Positions 37,101 to 48,900 of a DNA stretch of 57,179 bases are shown here, piece after piece. The notes beneath the pieces are model-generated. The model had not been told where the DNA came from. It saw only the letters and a program-made list of their open reading frames with translations, and ran no database searches. This DNA comes from Klebsormidium nitens. Lineage: Eukaryota; Streptophyta; Klebsormidiophyceae; Klebsormidiales; Klebsormidiaceae. Position 1 is the stretch's first letter; every line of letters begins with the position of its first letter. A program made the position numbers and the translations under genes. The DNA is taken from the NCBI GenBank assembly GCA_000708835.1, contig DF237525.1, positions 1 to 57,179 of the forward strand. The letters run 5' to 3'.

Positions 37101-38440
37101 TCAAGGCTCCAGTGAGAGAGTCGCCCGTGTAGGTGCATCCGCCCAGACTCCCCATTCGAGTTGATTGTTTGGAAGTTTTGATTTGGATCATAACGGGATT
37201 CAAATGCCGTACAAAATTCGGAAGGTTTGATTGGATCATAACGGATTGAAATGCCACACAGTTTACCGCACTTGGCAGCTCTGGCCCGCTGAGTTCCACT
37301 AACTTCCAAATGCTGTTTTACAGAGAAGACCTTCAAGTTTTGTCCTATTCACAAACTGAAACTATTCACACCGTGCAGGTTCCGGCTGCCGAGCCCCGGT
37401 GTTTACCAGGTGTACTCCTACTTCGCCGAGGTCTCCGGGGACGACCCGATCATCAACGTGAACCGGCCCGCGCTGCGAATCTTCTACATCCATTTCAACG
37501 GCAACAACGCGGACGCGATCGGCCCGATCGATCCCTTCGTCCTGGGGGGTGACCGGAAGTTTTATGCTGCGCCGGCGATTGGACGGGTGAGTTTTCTCAA
37601 GACTCTCGCTGCTTCCGAAGAGGCCTTCTTGTGCGCCGGCACTCGACATTGGGATTCCGTTCGAACTCTTGATCGAATGAGCGCTTGGGAGAGAGAATGT
37701 CAAAAACGCTCTCAAGGATTGGGGATGTGAGGCGAATCTGTGTGGGTTTTTGTCGTAGAGTTGGGGTGTGAGTTTGGGATTTGGAAAGGATCGGAGTCGA
37801 CGATTGGGGTATCGGAGCGGAGATCGAGGACCCCTTTTCCTGAGAAAACGATGATGATGTGTTGCTCTCTTTGTTGCTTGCTTCCCGGACTTGCCTTCTC
37901 CTGCCACTTTAGCGCTCCGTAACTTTGCACTCCACGTTGCGTTCTTTCAATCCGAAAAGTGAATCCTTAACCCAAGAAGCGAAAAGGACGGATTCCTACC
38001 GCATAAATCAGTATGCTTTGAACAATTCTTGAACGGCACTCGGTCCAAACACACGAGTCAGCAGTTTGGGTGTTCCGAGAGCACATTAAGATGACGGCGA
38101 AAGTCTGCCACAGATTGTCACCCAACCAGTCGGGAAGATTGCCACTCATAAAACGTTACTCTGAAGCGTGCACGTTTCTTTACAGGGCGTGCAATGCAGC
38201 TCCAACGAGCTCAGTATTCAGTACGAGGCGGTCGCGGCCGGTCGGGATGCGCCGGCCATCAAGGGTATCTGGGTTTACGGCCCCGTGGACGCCAACTTTA
38301 ACGCCATGGCACCCTTGGGTGCGCAATCTCCTGCTAGCCCGGCCAGTGGTGTCAATGCACCCCCTCCCCCCGTCGGTGTGCCCCCGAGTGCCGCTTCGTC
38401 CGGTGCCCCAACGCCCGCGCCGACACCGAGCGGCTCTTAA
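28103..38440 (+). CDS. M3: secreted four-unit malectin-domain protein (928 aa, 12 exons)
   Basis: Exons: 28103-28548, 30116-30319, 30767-30966, 31719-31924, 32865-33186, 33665-33832, 34377-34483, 34868-35245, 35571-35749, 36371-36484, 37379-37586, 38186-38440; 929 codons with stop, no break. The signal peptide (MGGSQLVVCVVFSALLLLGT) is followed by an Ala/Pro-rich stretch (about 25-55). Malectin units lie at about 58-240, 250-395, 400-575 and 690-895. Unit 1 is the most canonical: AINCGG, YLTERYG, LDLPNGVYNVDLHFAET, GARVFSV, VNAIRVY. The hinge (about 575-640) is Pro/Ala-rich and followed by a Cys cluster (SCPANG, AINCTGPCP, SSCG, RWCR). A Pro/Ala/Ser tail (about 895-928) would be a hydroxyproline O-glycosylation target. 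There is no kinase, membrane span or GPI signal. The ATG was chosen because the signal peptide begins there. Close relative of M2. Confidence 0.9.
31023..31105 (+). repeat. Decayed copy of the 3' edge of M3 exon 3 in intron 3
   Basis: GACGCCGGAGCGAGCG from exon 3 (30891) recurs at 31023, 132 bp downstream. The match continues through the exon end and past the donor: GTTAGTGTAACC in the real site, GTTAGTCTAACC in the copy. A third, shorter trace of the post-donor part is near 31170. Confidence 0.85.
32185..32236. repeat. 16-bp perfect inverted repeat in M3 intron 4
   Basis: ACTTAACCATAGGCCC (32185-32200) is mirrored exactly by GGGCCTATGGTTAAGT (32221-32236) with a 20-base loop. RNA from this intron would form a stable hairpin on either strand. 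Confidence 0.9.
32347..32864 (+). repeat. Four copies of the M3 exon 5 acceptor edge in intron 4
   Basis: The exon 5 start (GGCGTGCAAGCTTTC, then codons for a ThrIleAspIleIle-like strand) recurs upstream at 32347, about 32463, 32580 and 32751, before the real exon at 32865. Spacing is about 116, 117, 171 and 114 bp. Three copies keep an AG acceptor directly before GG(C/T)GT or GGCAT, and those at 32580 and 32751 keep the reading frame across the first 15-20 codons. Confidence 0.9.
33483..33528 (+). repeat. Perfect 23-bp direct duplication in M3 intron 5
   Basis: The 23-bp unit GACTGAAGCTTGGTAGACAG plus CAC occurs twice in immediate tandem (33483-33505 and 33506-33528) with no mismatch, so it is recent. 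Confidence 0.95.
33906..33957 (+). repeat. Copy of the 3' edge of M3 exon 6 in intron 6
   Basis: GGGACCTATTTGGTCACGCT and the flanking codons at the end of exon 6 (33781-33832) recur about 125 bp downstream with few changes. The protein would read PNGTYLVTLY and ADLNA in both copies. The donor GTGAGC is not kept in the copy. Confidence 0.9.
35274..35392 (+). repeat. Two ~52-bp repeats, 67 bp apart, in M3 intron 8
   Basis: Segments starting GGTCCGCTTACGGAAAT at 35274 and 35341 are nearly identical through TTTGGAAACATCTTTCTGGG. They begin 28 bp after the exon 8 donor. Confidence 0.9.
36193..36368 (+). repeat. 44-bp tandem repeat x4 ending at the M3 exon 10 acceptor
   Basis: Four units start at 36193, 36237, 36281 and 36325, each beginning GACCCAAAACGTAAACACTA and ending CACCG(C/T)...GCG. 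The last unit runs directly into the splice acceptor (CAG at 36368-36370) of exon 10. The array therefore supplies the branch-point and acceptor region of that intron. Its unit contains CACTAAC/CACTAAG, which could serve as branch sites. Confidence 0.95.
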
Positions 38441-39907
38441 TTATTTATAGCGAGTCTTGTGCGTGAGAGTTGTGTCAGAGAGTCTGGGCGCGCAGGTTAG
38501 AGAGGTTAAAAACGCTTCCCCGAGTGTGTGTGGGCTAGTGAGGATCTTGCTTACGCCTTTTTGCATATTTTGGATACAGTGAGTGAGGCTAGTCGCATCT
38601 ACTAGGGATGATTCCAGTGACATTGTTAGACGTAACTCAGGAGGCAATGCGAGATTTACGATGAGTAGGTTCGAAGCACATAAGGGAGTGAGAAGTCAAC
38701 TTGTTGTGTACGGCTTCATAGAGGTAGGCTTATAAGTTATTCTTTACAATCAAATAAGGTCCGGCTTTCTCTCTCGCGACAGTGAGTGCAACTTCCGTTG
38801 CAACATTTCCAGTCAGGAGCTGCGGCTTATTGTTAGCTGGATTTCGGTTCAGTCTTGCACTTATGTGCTAGCTATAGTCTCAAACGTTGGCCGGAAAGCC
38901 GAAAAATCCGAGTATACAACTACGAGGTCGGAGGAGGATCATTACCGCCCTTTGGGTGGTATCCTCCAAGCAATAATGGAATTGAGGGACCGCCGTGGTG
39001 TACCGAGCCGGGCCTCAAAATTAAGCCTGGCGTATATACGTACATACAAGCCATATGTTTGCCCGCGGCGGCTGCAGGCTGGTGACCTCCGCGACCATGC
39101 ATGCATATGAGCCGGAGATAAACCTACTGATTCGTCTTTCCTTGCTCCAACAAGCGATCCACATTGAATGCATAAATCTAGCTAGAATCATAACATTTGA
39201 TGTGTACCGTCTCAACACGCCATTCAATGTATACTGTAGTAAAACGGAATGGCACACTAACTTGCAACTATTCTCATAAGCACATGCATATGCATCCAGG
39301 CCACCCCGAGATCGCACTGCAGGACGTACCGCGTCATGCCCGGGTTGTTGGCATGTATTTAATTTGGCCTCTGGCAACTGTCACCATCGCTAGCTCAGTG
39401 GCATCCGGTATACTGACTTCCATAGCCTGCTTTATTTGGTGGTCAATTAAGCCTACATAATTGCAGAAGCCCCGTGAAGTGGCGGCCGTCGAGTACCGAA
39501 GGGACCTCAAAATATGTGCTTGATTGGAGCGGCACCCCAGTGTTTAGAACCTTTATATTGATGTCGACCTTCACAATTGTCAGTGCTTCGTATCCTAGCT
39601 AAAGATACGCTAAGAAGAGGCTTATGTTACTTTACATATGTACAATACAAAAGGTGTTGCAAAGGCGACGTTGATATCGGGAGATAGCTAGGCATTTGTA
39701 GGCAACATAGAGAGTCTGCACCTAGCCTGTCCAGACAATGTGCATAAAGCTTCCTCTGATAGACCGCTCGTTCTGCGTCAATGAGACTGTTACCATTATC
39801 CAAAGTGCATCAAATTGATTGCAACCACGCTGATAGGTACCATGCCCCTAATAAGTCCGACTTCTAGAAGGGATATGTCTTTCTAATATGAAGTCGCACT
39901 AAGGAAG
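38441..39907. other. Convergent intergenic region (M3 3' end / NLP 3' end)
   Basis: About 1.5 kb between two converging genes, expected to hold both 3' UTRs. I see no exon with paired splice sites, no domain signature and no notable repeat. Confidence 0.6.
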
Positions 39908-42900
39908 TTATCTTGCCCCTCCGATGCTGACGTCACTTCCTGCGGCTCCCAGAGGATGGCTATTGCTTTGGCGCCCAAACTCTTCGCGTCTCACCATCAG
40001 CTTGATGATCGACCCCCCCGTCGACCTCACAATGTCGATGCACTCGGCGAGATCCTGCGGATAGAGTTGCAAGATACAAATATTATCGACCCAGCCTTTG
40101 CTTGTTCCACGGCACATGAATCTCTCGCAAACTCCAGGTTCGATCAGACCTTTCTCCACAGATGCGATCGTGAGAACACCGGAATCTGGACCGCACTCGG
40201 GAGAATACACCTTTCGGCTCATATCGCTGCAAACGTTGCAGTAGTTGGGCTTGCCGTGCGCTTAACGGTGGAAGTTTGGGAGTGTGCTCGGGCGATGGGT
40301 CAAGTCCTTTAGTACCCTTACAGGCTGTGTCACTTGACGATGTGATTCACATTATGCAGAACACTGACAACTTATGAAGCATCTGCTCAACACACTGCTC
40401 AAATCCGTGCAACCCAAAACACTTTCGGACACCTCGTACGTTTGCGCTGCACTCATAGCATTGACTCTCAAAGCCAAGAGGAATCTGGAGTCCCATTTGG
40501 GGCTCAGTCGAGCACCATTTGTTTGGCCCTTCTGTCAGGCTTTTATAGTTCGACATCTGCCAAACAAAAACGAGCGTACGAGGAAGTTGCTTTGTATAAT
40601 TCAGGAAAGAATCTATAGAGCTGACCAGGGACTTGAAAAACTTCAAAGCTTCGACAGTATTTATGCCTTCCGGCAGACAAGAGGAATCACAAAACATCGG
40701 TCTCTAAAATGGTCATAAGGAGCTCGAGTTACTGGGGCGGGTGGATCTGGTACGGGTTTGAGTCCAAGCTCTTTAGTAGTACCTTCGTTCCTATTGCAAG
40801 TTGAGCAGAGATTTATGCGAAACACCCGTGATGCGTCTTGCATTGCCCTTGGAGCACGAGAAAACAAGAGGAAACCCCGCAACAAAAGCTTTACCTGGTC
40901 GGTGGAGAGAAGCATCCACTCTTGTTCATCGTCCAGATACTTGAGCTTGACCGATGTAGGCTCCACATTCAGCCGCTTCGCCACTTCCGCAACGACGTCC
41001 GCCCAACCCATATCGGGGTTTAACTTGAACCGGGCAGTGTCCTGCAGCAAAGTGGCCGGATGTGGTTAAGTCCGAGTTAATGAGAGCGTCTTTTAACCAT
41101 CTTTGGAACCACGTCCGACAACCATTTCGGGGTTTAACTTGAACCGGGCAGTGTGCTGCAGCGAAACGGCCGGATGTGGTTAAGTCCGGGTTCATAGAGC
41201 GTATTTTAACCATCTTTGGAACCGCGTCCGACAACCATTTCGGGGTTTAACTTGAACCGGGCAATGTCCTGTAGCGAAGAAACAGAAGGTGGTCAAGTCC
41301 GGGTTAATAGGGCTTGACCGGCTCAGCCATGACGTCCGTCCAAATCGCTTGGAATCTACTTCGCATCGCGCGGTGTCCTGCAGCAAAGTGCCAAAAGCCA
41401 GTTATCACCGGGTTACAAAAGCCTCGCTTTTCACTTCAGCAACGACGTCGTCCGCCCAACCCATTTCGGGGTTCGACTTGAACCGGGCAGTGTCCTGTAG
41501 TGAAACGGCCGGATGTGGTTAAGTCCGGGGTACTGAGAGCGTCTTTTGGCCCATCTTTGAACGACGTCTGCGCACTCCAATCTGAGGAAAGCGCCAAAGC
41601 TGGTTCATTTCGGTTTTACGAGAGCGTCAACTTTCTTTCTTTCCGCTTTCACAGTGAAGAATGACGTCTGAACCGTTTGAGAGTTTTGACTTGAAACGCC
41701 CAGTGTCCCGCAGCAACAAATGTCCCTCGACACCCTTCCGGACTAGATGGGAACTTTTGCGAAGGGCAACAAAGTGTGAACTCGGTGTTAGACCTGCATA
41801 GTTGCTCAGGGTGCTGCCATACTGCTCTTTGCTGCATAAACCCTCGAGGTTAGCGGGGGGGGTGGACAAGGGCTTTTACTGAGGTACACGACAACCCAAT
41901 AGGGAAGTACAAGACCTCCTAGACACAAACATTCAAAAATAGCAAGTGAATGCAACGGTAATCACGCCCTACTCGAAAGTGCAAAACGTCTGCTAACCCA
42001 CCTGTCCCAGAGTCGCCTTAACCGTAAGCCCCGTCTCCATTTCCTTCCTCTTGCCGCTCTGCTGACTTCCCGACACCCCTCCCCGTTCCACCGCCTGGCT
42101 CCCAGACCCCCCCTTGCTCGCCTGCGGTTTGCTCCCCCCCCCGCCGGACTCCTTCCCACTCCCCCCCCCTTGGGGGGATCCCTTCCCGATCTGGCTCGCA
42201 TATAGGTGCACGTTTTCGCTGCTGATCTTATGGACGCGCTTCGCCCCGCTGTGAACCGTCGCCTCCTCCTGAACCCGGGGGTTCTCCTTCAGCTGTTTCA
42301 GCCCCCCCTCGTGGAACTGCACGCCGCCCCCCCCGCAGCGCAGCCAGAGCCGCCCCCCGCCCGTCGCACTCGGTCCTCCACGACTGGGGCCCGACTCGGC
42401 GCGTACGGCCCGACGAACCCCCCCGGGAAAGGCGCGGGGATCCACCCCCCCACTTGCTGCATGTACATGTCCCCTCCCTGGTGCTGGAAAATGCCCATTT
42501 GCGGCGGCGGCGGCTGCCATTCCCGGCGCATCCCCGCTGATTCCAGGTTGCTCATGGAGTGGTATTGGGGTTGGGAGACGAGGGACGGCCCGGGGCCCCA
42601 TCGGTGCATTGGTTGGAAATGTTGCTGGGGTGCGAAAGTCGTGACCATAGTCTCAACGGGGCCCGAGGGGGGACTTCCGGGGGCGGGGCCACGTGGTTCG
42701 AACGGCTGCAGAAGACGAGGAAAGATTCTGTTTCAGCTTCCGAAACAATGGGATTCAGCCTCCAAATTATTTCATGAAAAAAGTTTCCGGACTGCTCTTC
42801 TGTTGGCAATAGGGTCTCTGTGGTCAGCACTTGGAAAGGACGCAAAGAGGTCTCATGTTGGATAAGAATAGGAGCCTGCAGTCGAACCTGGAGAAAACAA

Positions 42901-45900
42901 GACGGTTGGACGATAGACCCTGATTTGGAATGACTTTTAACAAATCCTACTCTGTTTGGTGTGGAATAGCCTAGGTTGGAGCCGCGAACCAGATTCAGAA
43001 CATTTGCAAGGCCTCACTTGATAGCTGCTTCCGCCCTGCCCTAATTGCCCTGATGACTTTTCCAAGAGAACAACAACAAAATAGAGGCGATTACGAGCAA
43101 CGGATCCAAGTGGCAACCGAAGAACTTACAAATGAATTTTGCTGACGTCAGCAAGGGACAGACTCTACAGGAATGACGTCACGTTGACCGCATCGGCCTT
43201 GCCTGGCTGCACTGGCGAAGGTCCTCATAGAAAGACATCAAAGACAGCGAACCCTGAACCCATTGCAAAGTAAAAAAAACCCACAACTAAGCATCGCTGA
43301 CGTCAGCAAAGACGAAAGGTGGATTGTTCGAGAGTCTTCACCTTCGGCGCTTTGCCTCGGCGTTCCCAGTGCACGTTTCCAAAGCAACCGAGGCAAACGG
43401 GTCCAACTGCGACGTACAATCTCACAAATTGCATTGCTGACGTCAGCGAAGGGTATATCTCGGAGGCCTTACCTTGGGCGCTTCAGCCTTGCCCTGACTG
43501 CCCCGATGCACGCTTCCCTCGTCCCCGGCCGCATGCCCCGGCACATGCAACGCAGGGGTCCCCGCAAACGAGCTGCTGCGTTTCAAGAGGCCCGACTCGG
43601 ACTCGAGGTGGCGCTTGGATCCGACGACGCCGCTGCCGCTGCCTGGGAGATGGGAGAGAGAAGAAAACGTTGAGTTAGACTGAGAGAAAAAGGAAGTCAA
43701 GAAAGGGATCGAGCTGCTGCAATCCATTAGGCCCGGCTTGGACTCGAGGAACCTCTTGGTATCAGAAGTGGTTCAAGAAGAGGTCAGGAAAAGAAAGAGC
43801 TCTAGAAGCCCGGTTTGGCTCGAGGTGCCCCTGAACGCCACAACGTCGGTGCCGCTGTGTGAAATGAGGTAAGCAGCTTCTGGACTAGACTAATAATGGA
43901 AATGGTAGGGGTAACTTCAGAATGTTAGTCCCCACTGACGATTGGAAAGGCGAAACAGAAGGATCGCAGTTGGCTGGGCGGAGGTTGGTGGTTAAGAACA
44001 CGCCAAGATAACGCTTTGCTTTTGTTGCATGTACCGCCCATGTCTTACACTCCACCTCAAAGCCGGCAGAGAAGGCGTCACGAAGTTGTCTACATCTGAG
44101 GGACAATATCGTGCATTTCCTGGTCATGTCTGCTGACCCGACGGGAATGTCGCCCAGCTACCGCCAATGAAACCTGAGAGCGCTGGAGTGCGAAGCTAGA
44201 AATACTGCCCTAGTCCAGCCAGTCCTTTACGGTGCGGAAATAAATGGGAAATCAAGAAGAGCCGGATAGACAAGGAAAGCACTCTTCACATGTTGGATCG
44301 CCCCGGAGGGGCGCCAGGGCTTGCCTCTAAAGGGGGTTTCCGGGCGGTGAATTTGTAACATTTTTAGCGGCGATGTTCTCGGAAATTCTGCGGTATACTG
44401 GAAGACACGTGCCATCGGCTATGGGGTTCCGCGTTGATTGATTGATTGAAACATGACACTGCGCTACTTATCGAGGTACGTTACCGGGCACTGTCGCAAA
44501 GCTGATACGAGCGACGTGACAGTATTGCAACCGTCCAAGACTGACAGCGTTTCATCGTTACGGAACTAATCGTGCGGCCGGCGCGGCAGGCTTCGACGCA
44601 ATACATCTCATCTGCGCCGCTCTGCGGGCCAGCCCAAACGCAAAACCCATCGTGGTATGAGTGTTTTTGGGTGGCTACTGTACGTTTTATCGTCGAACGC
44701 CAGCAAACAAAGAGAAATTTCACCGACTGGTCACTTGCGTAGCCGCTCACCACGTCGTACAGTTCGGAAAATACAGCAAAACAACTTGCCTTTTTACTGC
44801 GTAGAAAAAGAGGCAAGCCAAAATAGAGTGGCCATAGCCATGCGATTGTCAGTCCAGACTTCGGGCCATCAATCAGCCATCAGCAATCATTCAGCAGAAC
44901 CACCTGTCACATCTGCCTCCGACAACCGACAGCTTACAGTATTTTCCGTGTTGCAGCAACTTCGAAGCTGCACTAACAAACCCACTGCCACGCTCAAGGG
45001 AAGGCAAATTTGCAGACGGAGAAGAAAACGCAAATATCCAAGCTTTGAGACTGGAGAATTTTCAAACAAGGAAAGAAACGAGATGTCAACGTACCTCCCG
45101 TCGACCCGAAACTGTTCTGTCTTGGCAAATGGTTCTGCCCCAATCCGCTGTGCACGGGGGGAGGCGGCCCCCATCCCGTCGAGCGGGGGGGTCCCATTCC
45201 CCCACTCATAGGCCCCGGCCCCAACCCCCCATTTGCAGAACTCTGCATCATGCTCGGAATCGCTCCGGGCACCTGCGCCAACGCTGCCAAATCTGCCCCC
45301 CCGAACGCGTGGAAATTGTACGGCCCCTGTACGGAATCGATCACCCCCTGGAGCTTCCGAATGCTGCGCGAGACTTTGTTGATTTTGCGACTGGGCCAGC
45401 GGCTAATCCCGTGCTGCCGGCAGATCCGCTTCAGCGTCGTCGGGCACACGCCGATCGCCTTCGCCGCGTCTTTCAAACTCCCCGCGAAGTATTGTTGGAG
45501 CGTCGCCAGACTGATGTTCCGGTCCGAAACCGACTGCACGCGCCGCCGTTCCTCCCCCAGGGGGGGACGCCGGCCCCGGCAGGATCAGCCGCGGCCGTGT
45601 CGGGGGGGGGGGCGTTTTGCTGCTGCGACGGCCCCCCCGGTTTCTGCTTCTCCCGGAACGCCTGCATACGCTGCAGGATCGGCACGTCGCTCCCGCTCCC
45701 CGACCCATCTCGTATGGACCCGTCCCTCACGGACCCATCTCGTATGGACCCTTCCAACGACCCGTCTCTGACGGAACCCTCACGTAACAAGCCCCCCCGC
45801 AGCGATCCTTCCCTCGGCAAGCCCCCCCTCACGGAGCCCTCTCTCGCCCCCCCCTCGCTCCCGTGCATACTAACCCCCCGTTGCGACCCCCCTGGCCGCG

Positions 45901-48900
45901 GTAACCCCCCCAAAGCGATGTTGACCTTCTCTTCCACTGGGTCGTCTAAAACGTCTCTCGGGCCGCCGCTTGCGCTGGGGGGGGCTACCGACGAAGAAGC
46001 GGAGCCGGCGGGCCGGGCGGGGGGGGTGATTCCGACTTTGACGTCTTCCCCCCCGAGAGAGAAGCCGGCGGCGGAGGAGGGCCGGGAGGAGAAGGGGGGG
46101 CCCTCGGAAGGAATGAGCGGGGCGGTGAGTGGTGACGATTGGGCCTCGTCTCCGTCCTCCCCATCTGCATTTTGAATAAGAAGGTCTAAGAGCGGCGCTT
46201 TCGTGCGGCTTTTCTTCTCCAAACTTTCGACCTTATGCACCGATCGTTCTGTTCTGGACGTTGATGGTTCTCGTATTCCTCAAAAACAAGGCCGCCGTCG
46301 ACGATTGGCTTGAGAGCGATTCCTAAACCTCCGTGTCCACCACTTACAACGCCTTCGTCCTCTGAACTGCCAATCTCTTCAGACCTCCAAGTGAAGATAC
46401 TCCATCAAAAGAAAACACGTTTGTGGACGTGAAGGGAACGCTTTTACCTTATTTTCTAGGCACGAGCCCAACCCGAAGACGCCCCTTGAAAGGAGGATCT
46501 TACCTTCCGGCGACTTCTTCACTTACGGTGCCTACCTCAAGTCAGACCCATTCGTTTGGAAGAAACCTTCACGCTAAAGAGGCTCAAAGAATCTCGTTTC
46601 CTCTTACCAAAGTCTTCGTCATCATCTTCGTCTTCGTCTGAGTCGTCCAGCATGTCCGGATCGACCTCGTCCGGCCGCAATGTCCGAAGCGTCCGGCACT
46701 TCCGGGCCATCGTCGCATCATACGAGCCCAACTGCGTCATACCGATCCCCAAAATCCAACGCTAAAACCATACTTTCCAAAACCCCGAACCCGTAAACTC
46801 AGACGTCCACCTACCAAGATCCTCGTCGTCGTCTTCGTCATCGTCCGAATCGTCCAGCGGGTCCAAACCTACCTCGTCCCGCCATAGCGTCCGAACAGTC
46901 CGGCACTTCCGTAGCCTAATCAATTGGTTCACACCGATTCCCAAAATCTAACTCTAAAACCCAAAGTGTCGAAAACCCCGAACCCCTAAACTCAGACGTC
47001 CACCTACCAAGATCCTCGTCTTCATCTTCGTCTTCGTCCGAGTCGTCCAGCATGTCCGGGTCGACCTCGTCCAGCAAACGCGTCCGCAAGTGAAACGAAT
47101 CTATAAACCCGAACTCAACTCTGTTGTGAACCTCTAAGACTCCAATACCGAACATCAATCCTCAAATCTTAGATGACAAGTCCACCTACCGAGATCCTCG
47201 TCGTCATCTTCGTCTTCGTCCGAGTCGTCCAGCATGTCCGGGTCGACCTCGTCTGGCCGCAGCGTCCGAAGCGTCCGGCAGTTGCGCGCCATCGTCGCAG
47301 AGATGGCCGACAGCACGGCCTGCTGCTCGGCGTGGCTCACGCAGCTGGCCGGCAGAAAGAACTCCACCACGTAGTCGTCGTCCCCAGTCTGGTTGCAAAA
47401 TAGAGGGAAAAGTATCTGGTAACCAACTTTGTGGAGATTTTCCGCGACCCCGTTCTTTTGAATGGGTTGACTGGGAACAACTGAAAAGCAAGCTGGCCGG
47501 CAAAACGAACTCCATAACGTAGTCGTCGTCCCCAGTTGCGACGTCCAGTTGCGACGAACCGATCAGATCGTCAGTGTCACAGCTACTTCCAGTCAAAATG
47601 CCAATTTCAGTGGAAAGGTCTGGTCTGTCTGCTGCTGAGCGGAGTTAAACTGGCTTAGTCGACACTAAAGTTAGTAGGTTGCTCGGAAGGTGTTGTGAAT
47701 GTCGGGGATTGAGACTCTTCTTCACCAGAGAAAGCCAGATTGAGAGTCCTGCGACAAGCAACTGACAGGCAGGAAGGGATCCACCACGAAGTCATCGTCC
47801 CCAGTCTAGTTGCGACAAACGGAGCAGATCGTCAGTATTTGCTCCCCTACATCTGTCATCTGACCAGATTATACGCGACCAGGAGTTCTATACCATAGAA
47901 TCTAGGCCCAAACTCATTGCGAAACGTGTCCGCACTGCGACAGGTCTGCCTGTTGCGAATGCTGAACGCACTGGGGCTGTTAAACAACAATCAAACGGCT
48001 GCAATACGGCCTTGGCCGTAGTAGGACTAGACTTCTACGCTCCATCTGCCCTTCTTTTCGTACTCCTGAGGATCGACTCCGCTGCCCTCAGGCCAAATTT
48101 CGATAAGACGACCTTGCTATCTGAGCAGCTTATATCATAAGTTACAAAACACAAGAAGACTTAGGAGAAAAATAGAAAAGCAAACGGACATCAGTCCTAC
48201 CTGCGTACTCCGGAGTCGGATCGACACCGCGGCCCCCAGCCCAAAGTGGCGCGCGTAATGTCCAAGTGGGTACTGCAACTTGCTCAGCTCCTTCACGTCC
48301 TCACAGAACGCGGGCGTGTTGCGCAGAAGCGCCTGGCCCGGAGTGCCCTGCCCGGCTTGGAGCTTGTGCTCGCAGCATGCCTGTTTACAAAACGGGAGGG
48401 GCTCCGTATACTGACGAAGGGGGTGAACGTACTTTTTGCACCAGAAGAGAAAAGGGCTTATACATTGCGGCTCTTGTCCAAAAAAACGAAAGCGCCTGAC
48501 CCGGAATCCTGTGGGCTTGCCTTAAGGCACCTCTGTCCACAATTGAGGCTGCGGGTCATATGTAATGGGGAGAGTTGGGCTCCGTACGCCTATGCAGTCA
48601 GCGACCACTTTTCAATGTCAATTGCAGAACATTGCCGTTGTAGTATCCCGTACAAACGAAGAAGGACCAAAGTTCAAGCGACAATCAACCCACCTTCCGA
48701 GCATGCTCAAAACCCTTCCCGTTCCAGAACAAACGCAAATGACACCAAACAAACACTGAGGGGGGTTCCAAATCCCACCTGCCGAAACCCCCAGAGCCGC
48801 GCGTCAGTCACGCAGCACGGCCCCCCCTCCGTCCGCAGCACTTTCCCCTCGTCCACGCTCACGTGTCCGGAGCCCCCGCTCTCGTCCGATTCGTACGGCA

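Noticed and set aside
45045..46175. 376-codon plus-strand frame in the NLP region
   Set aside because: It is antisense to NLP exon 7, is Pro/Ser-rich from C-runs, and has no domain, whereas the minus strand encodes RWP-RK.
46609..47189. Acidic copies annotated as extra NLP cassette exons
   Set aside because: The visible AGs upstream of the copies do not join in frame to the phase-1 donor of exon 6, so inclusion would shift the frame.
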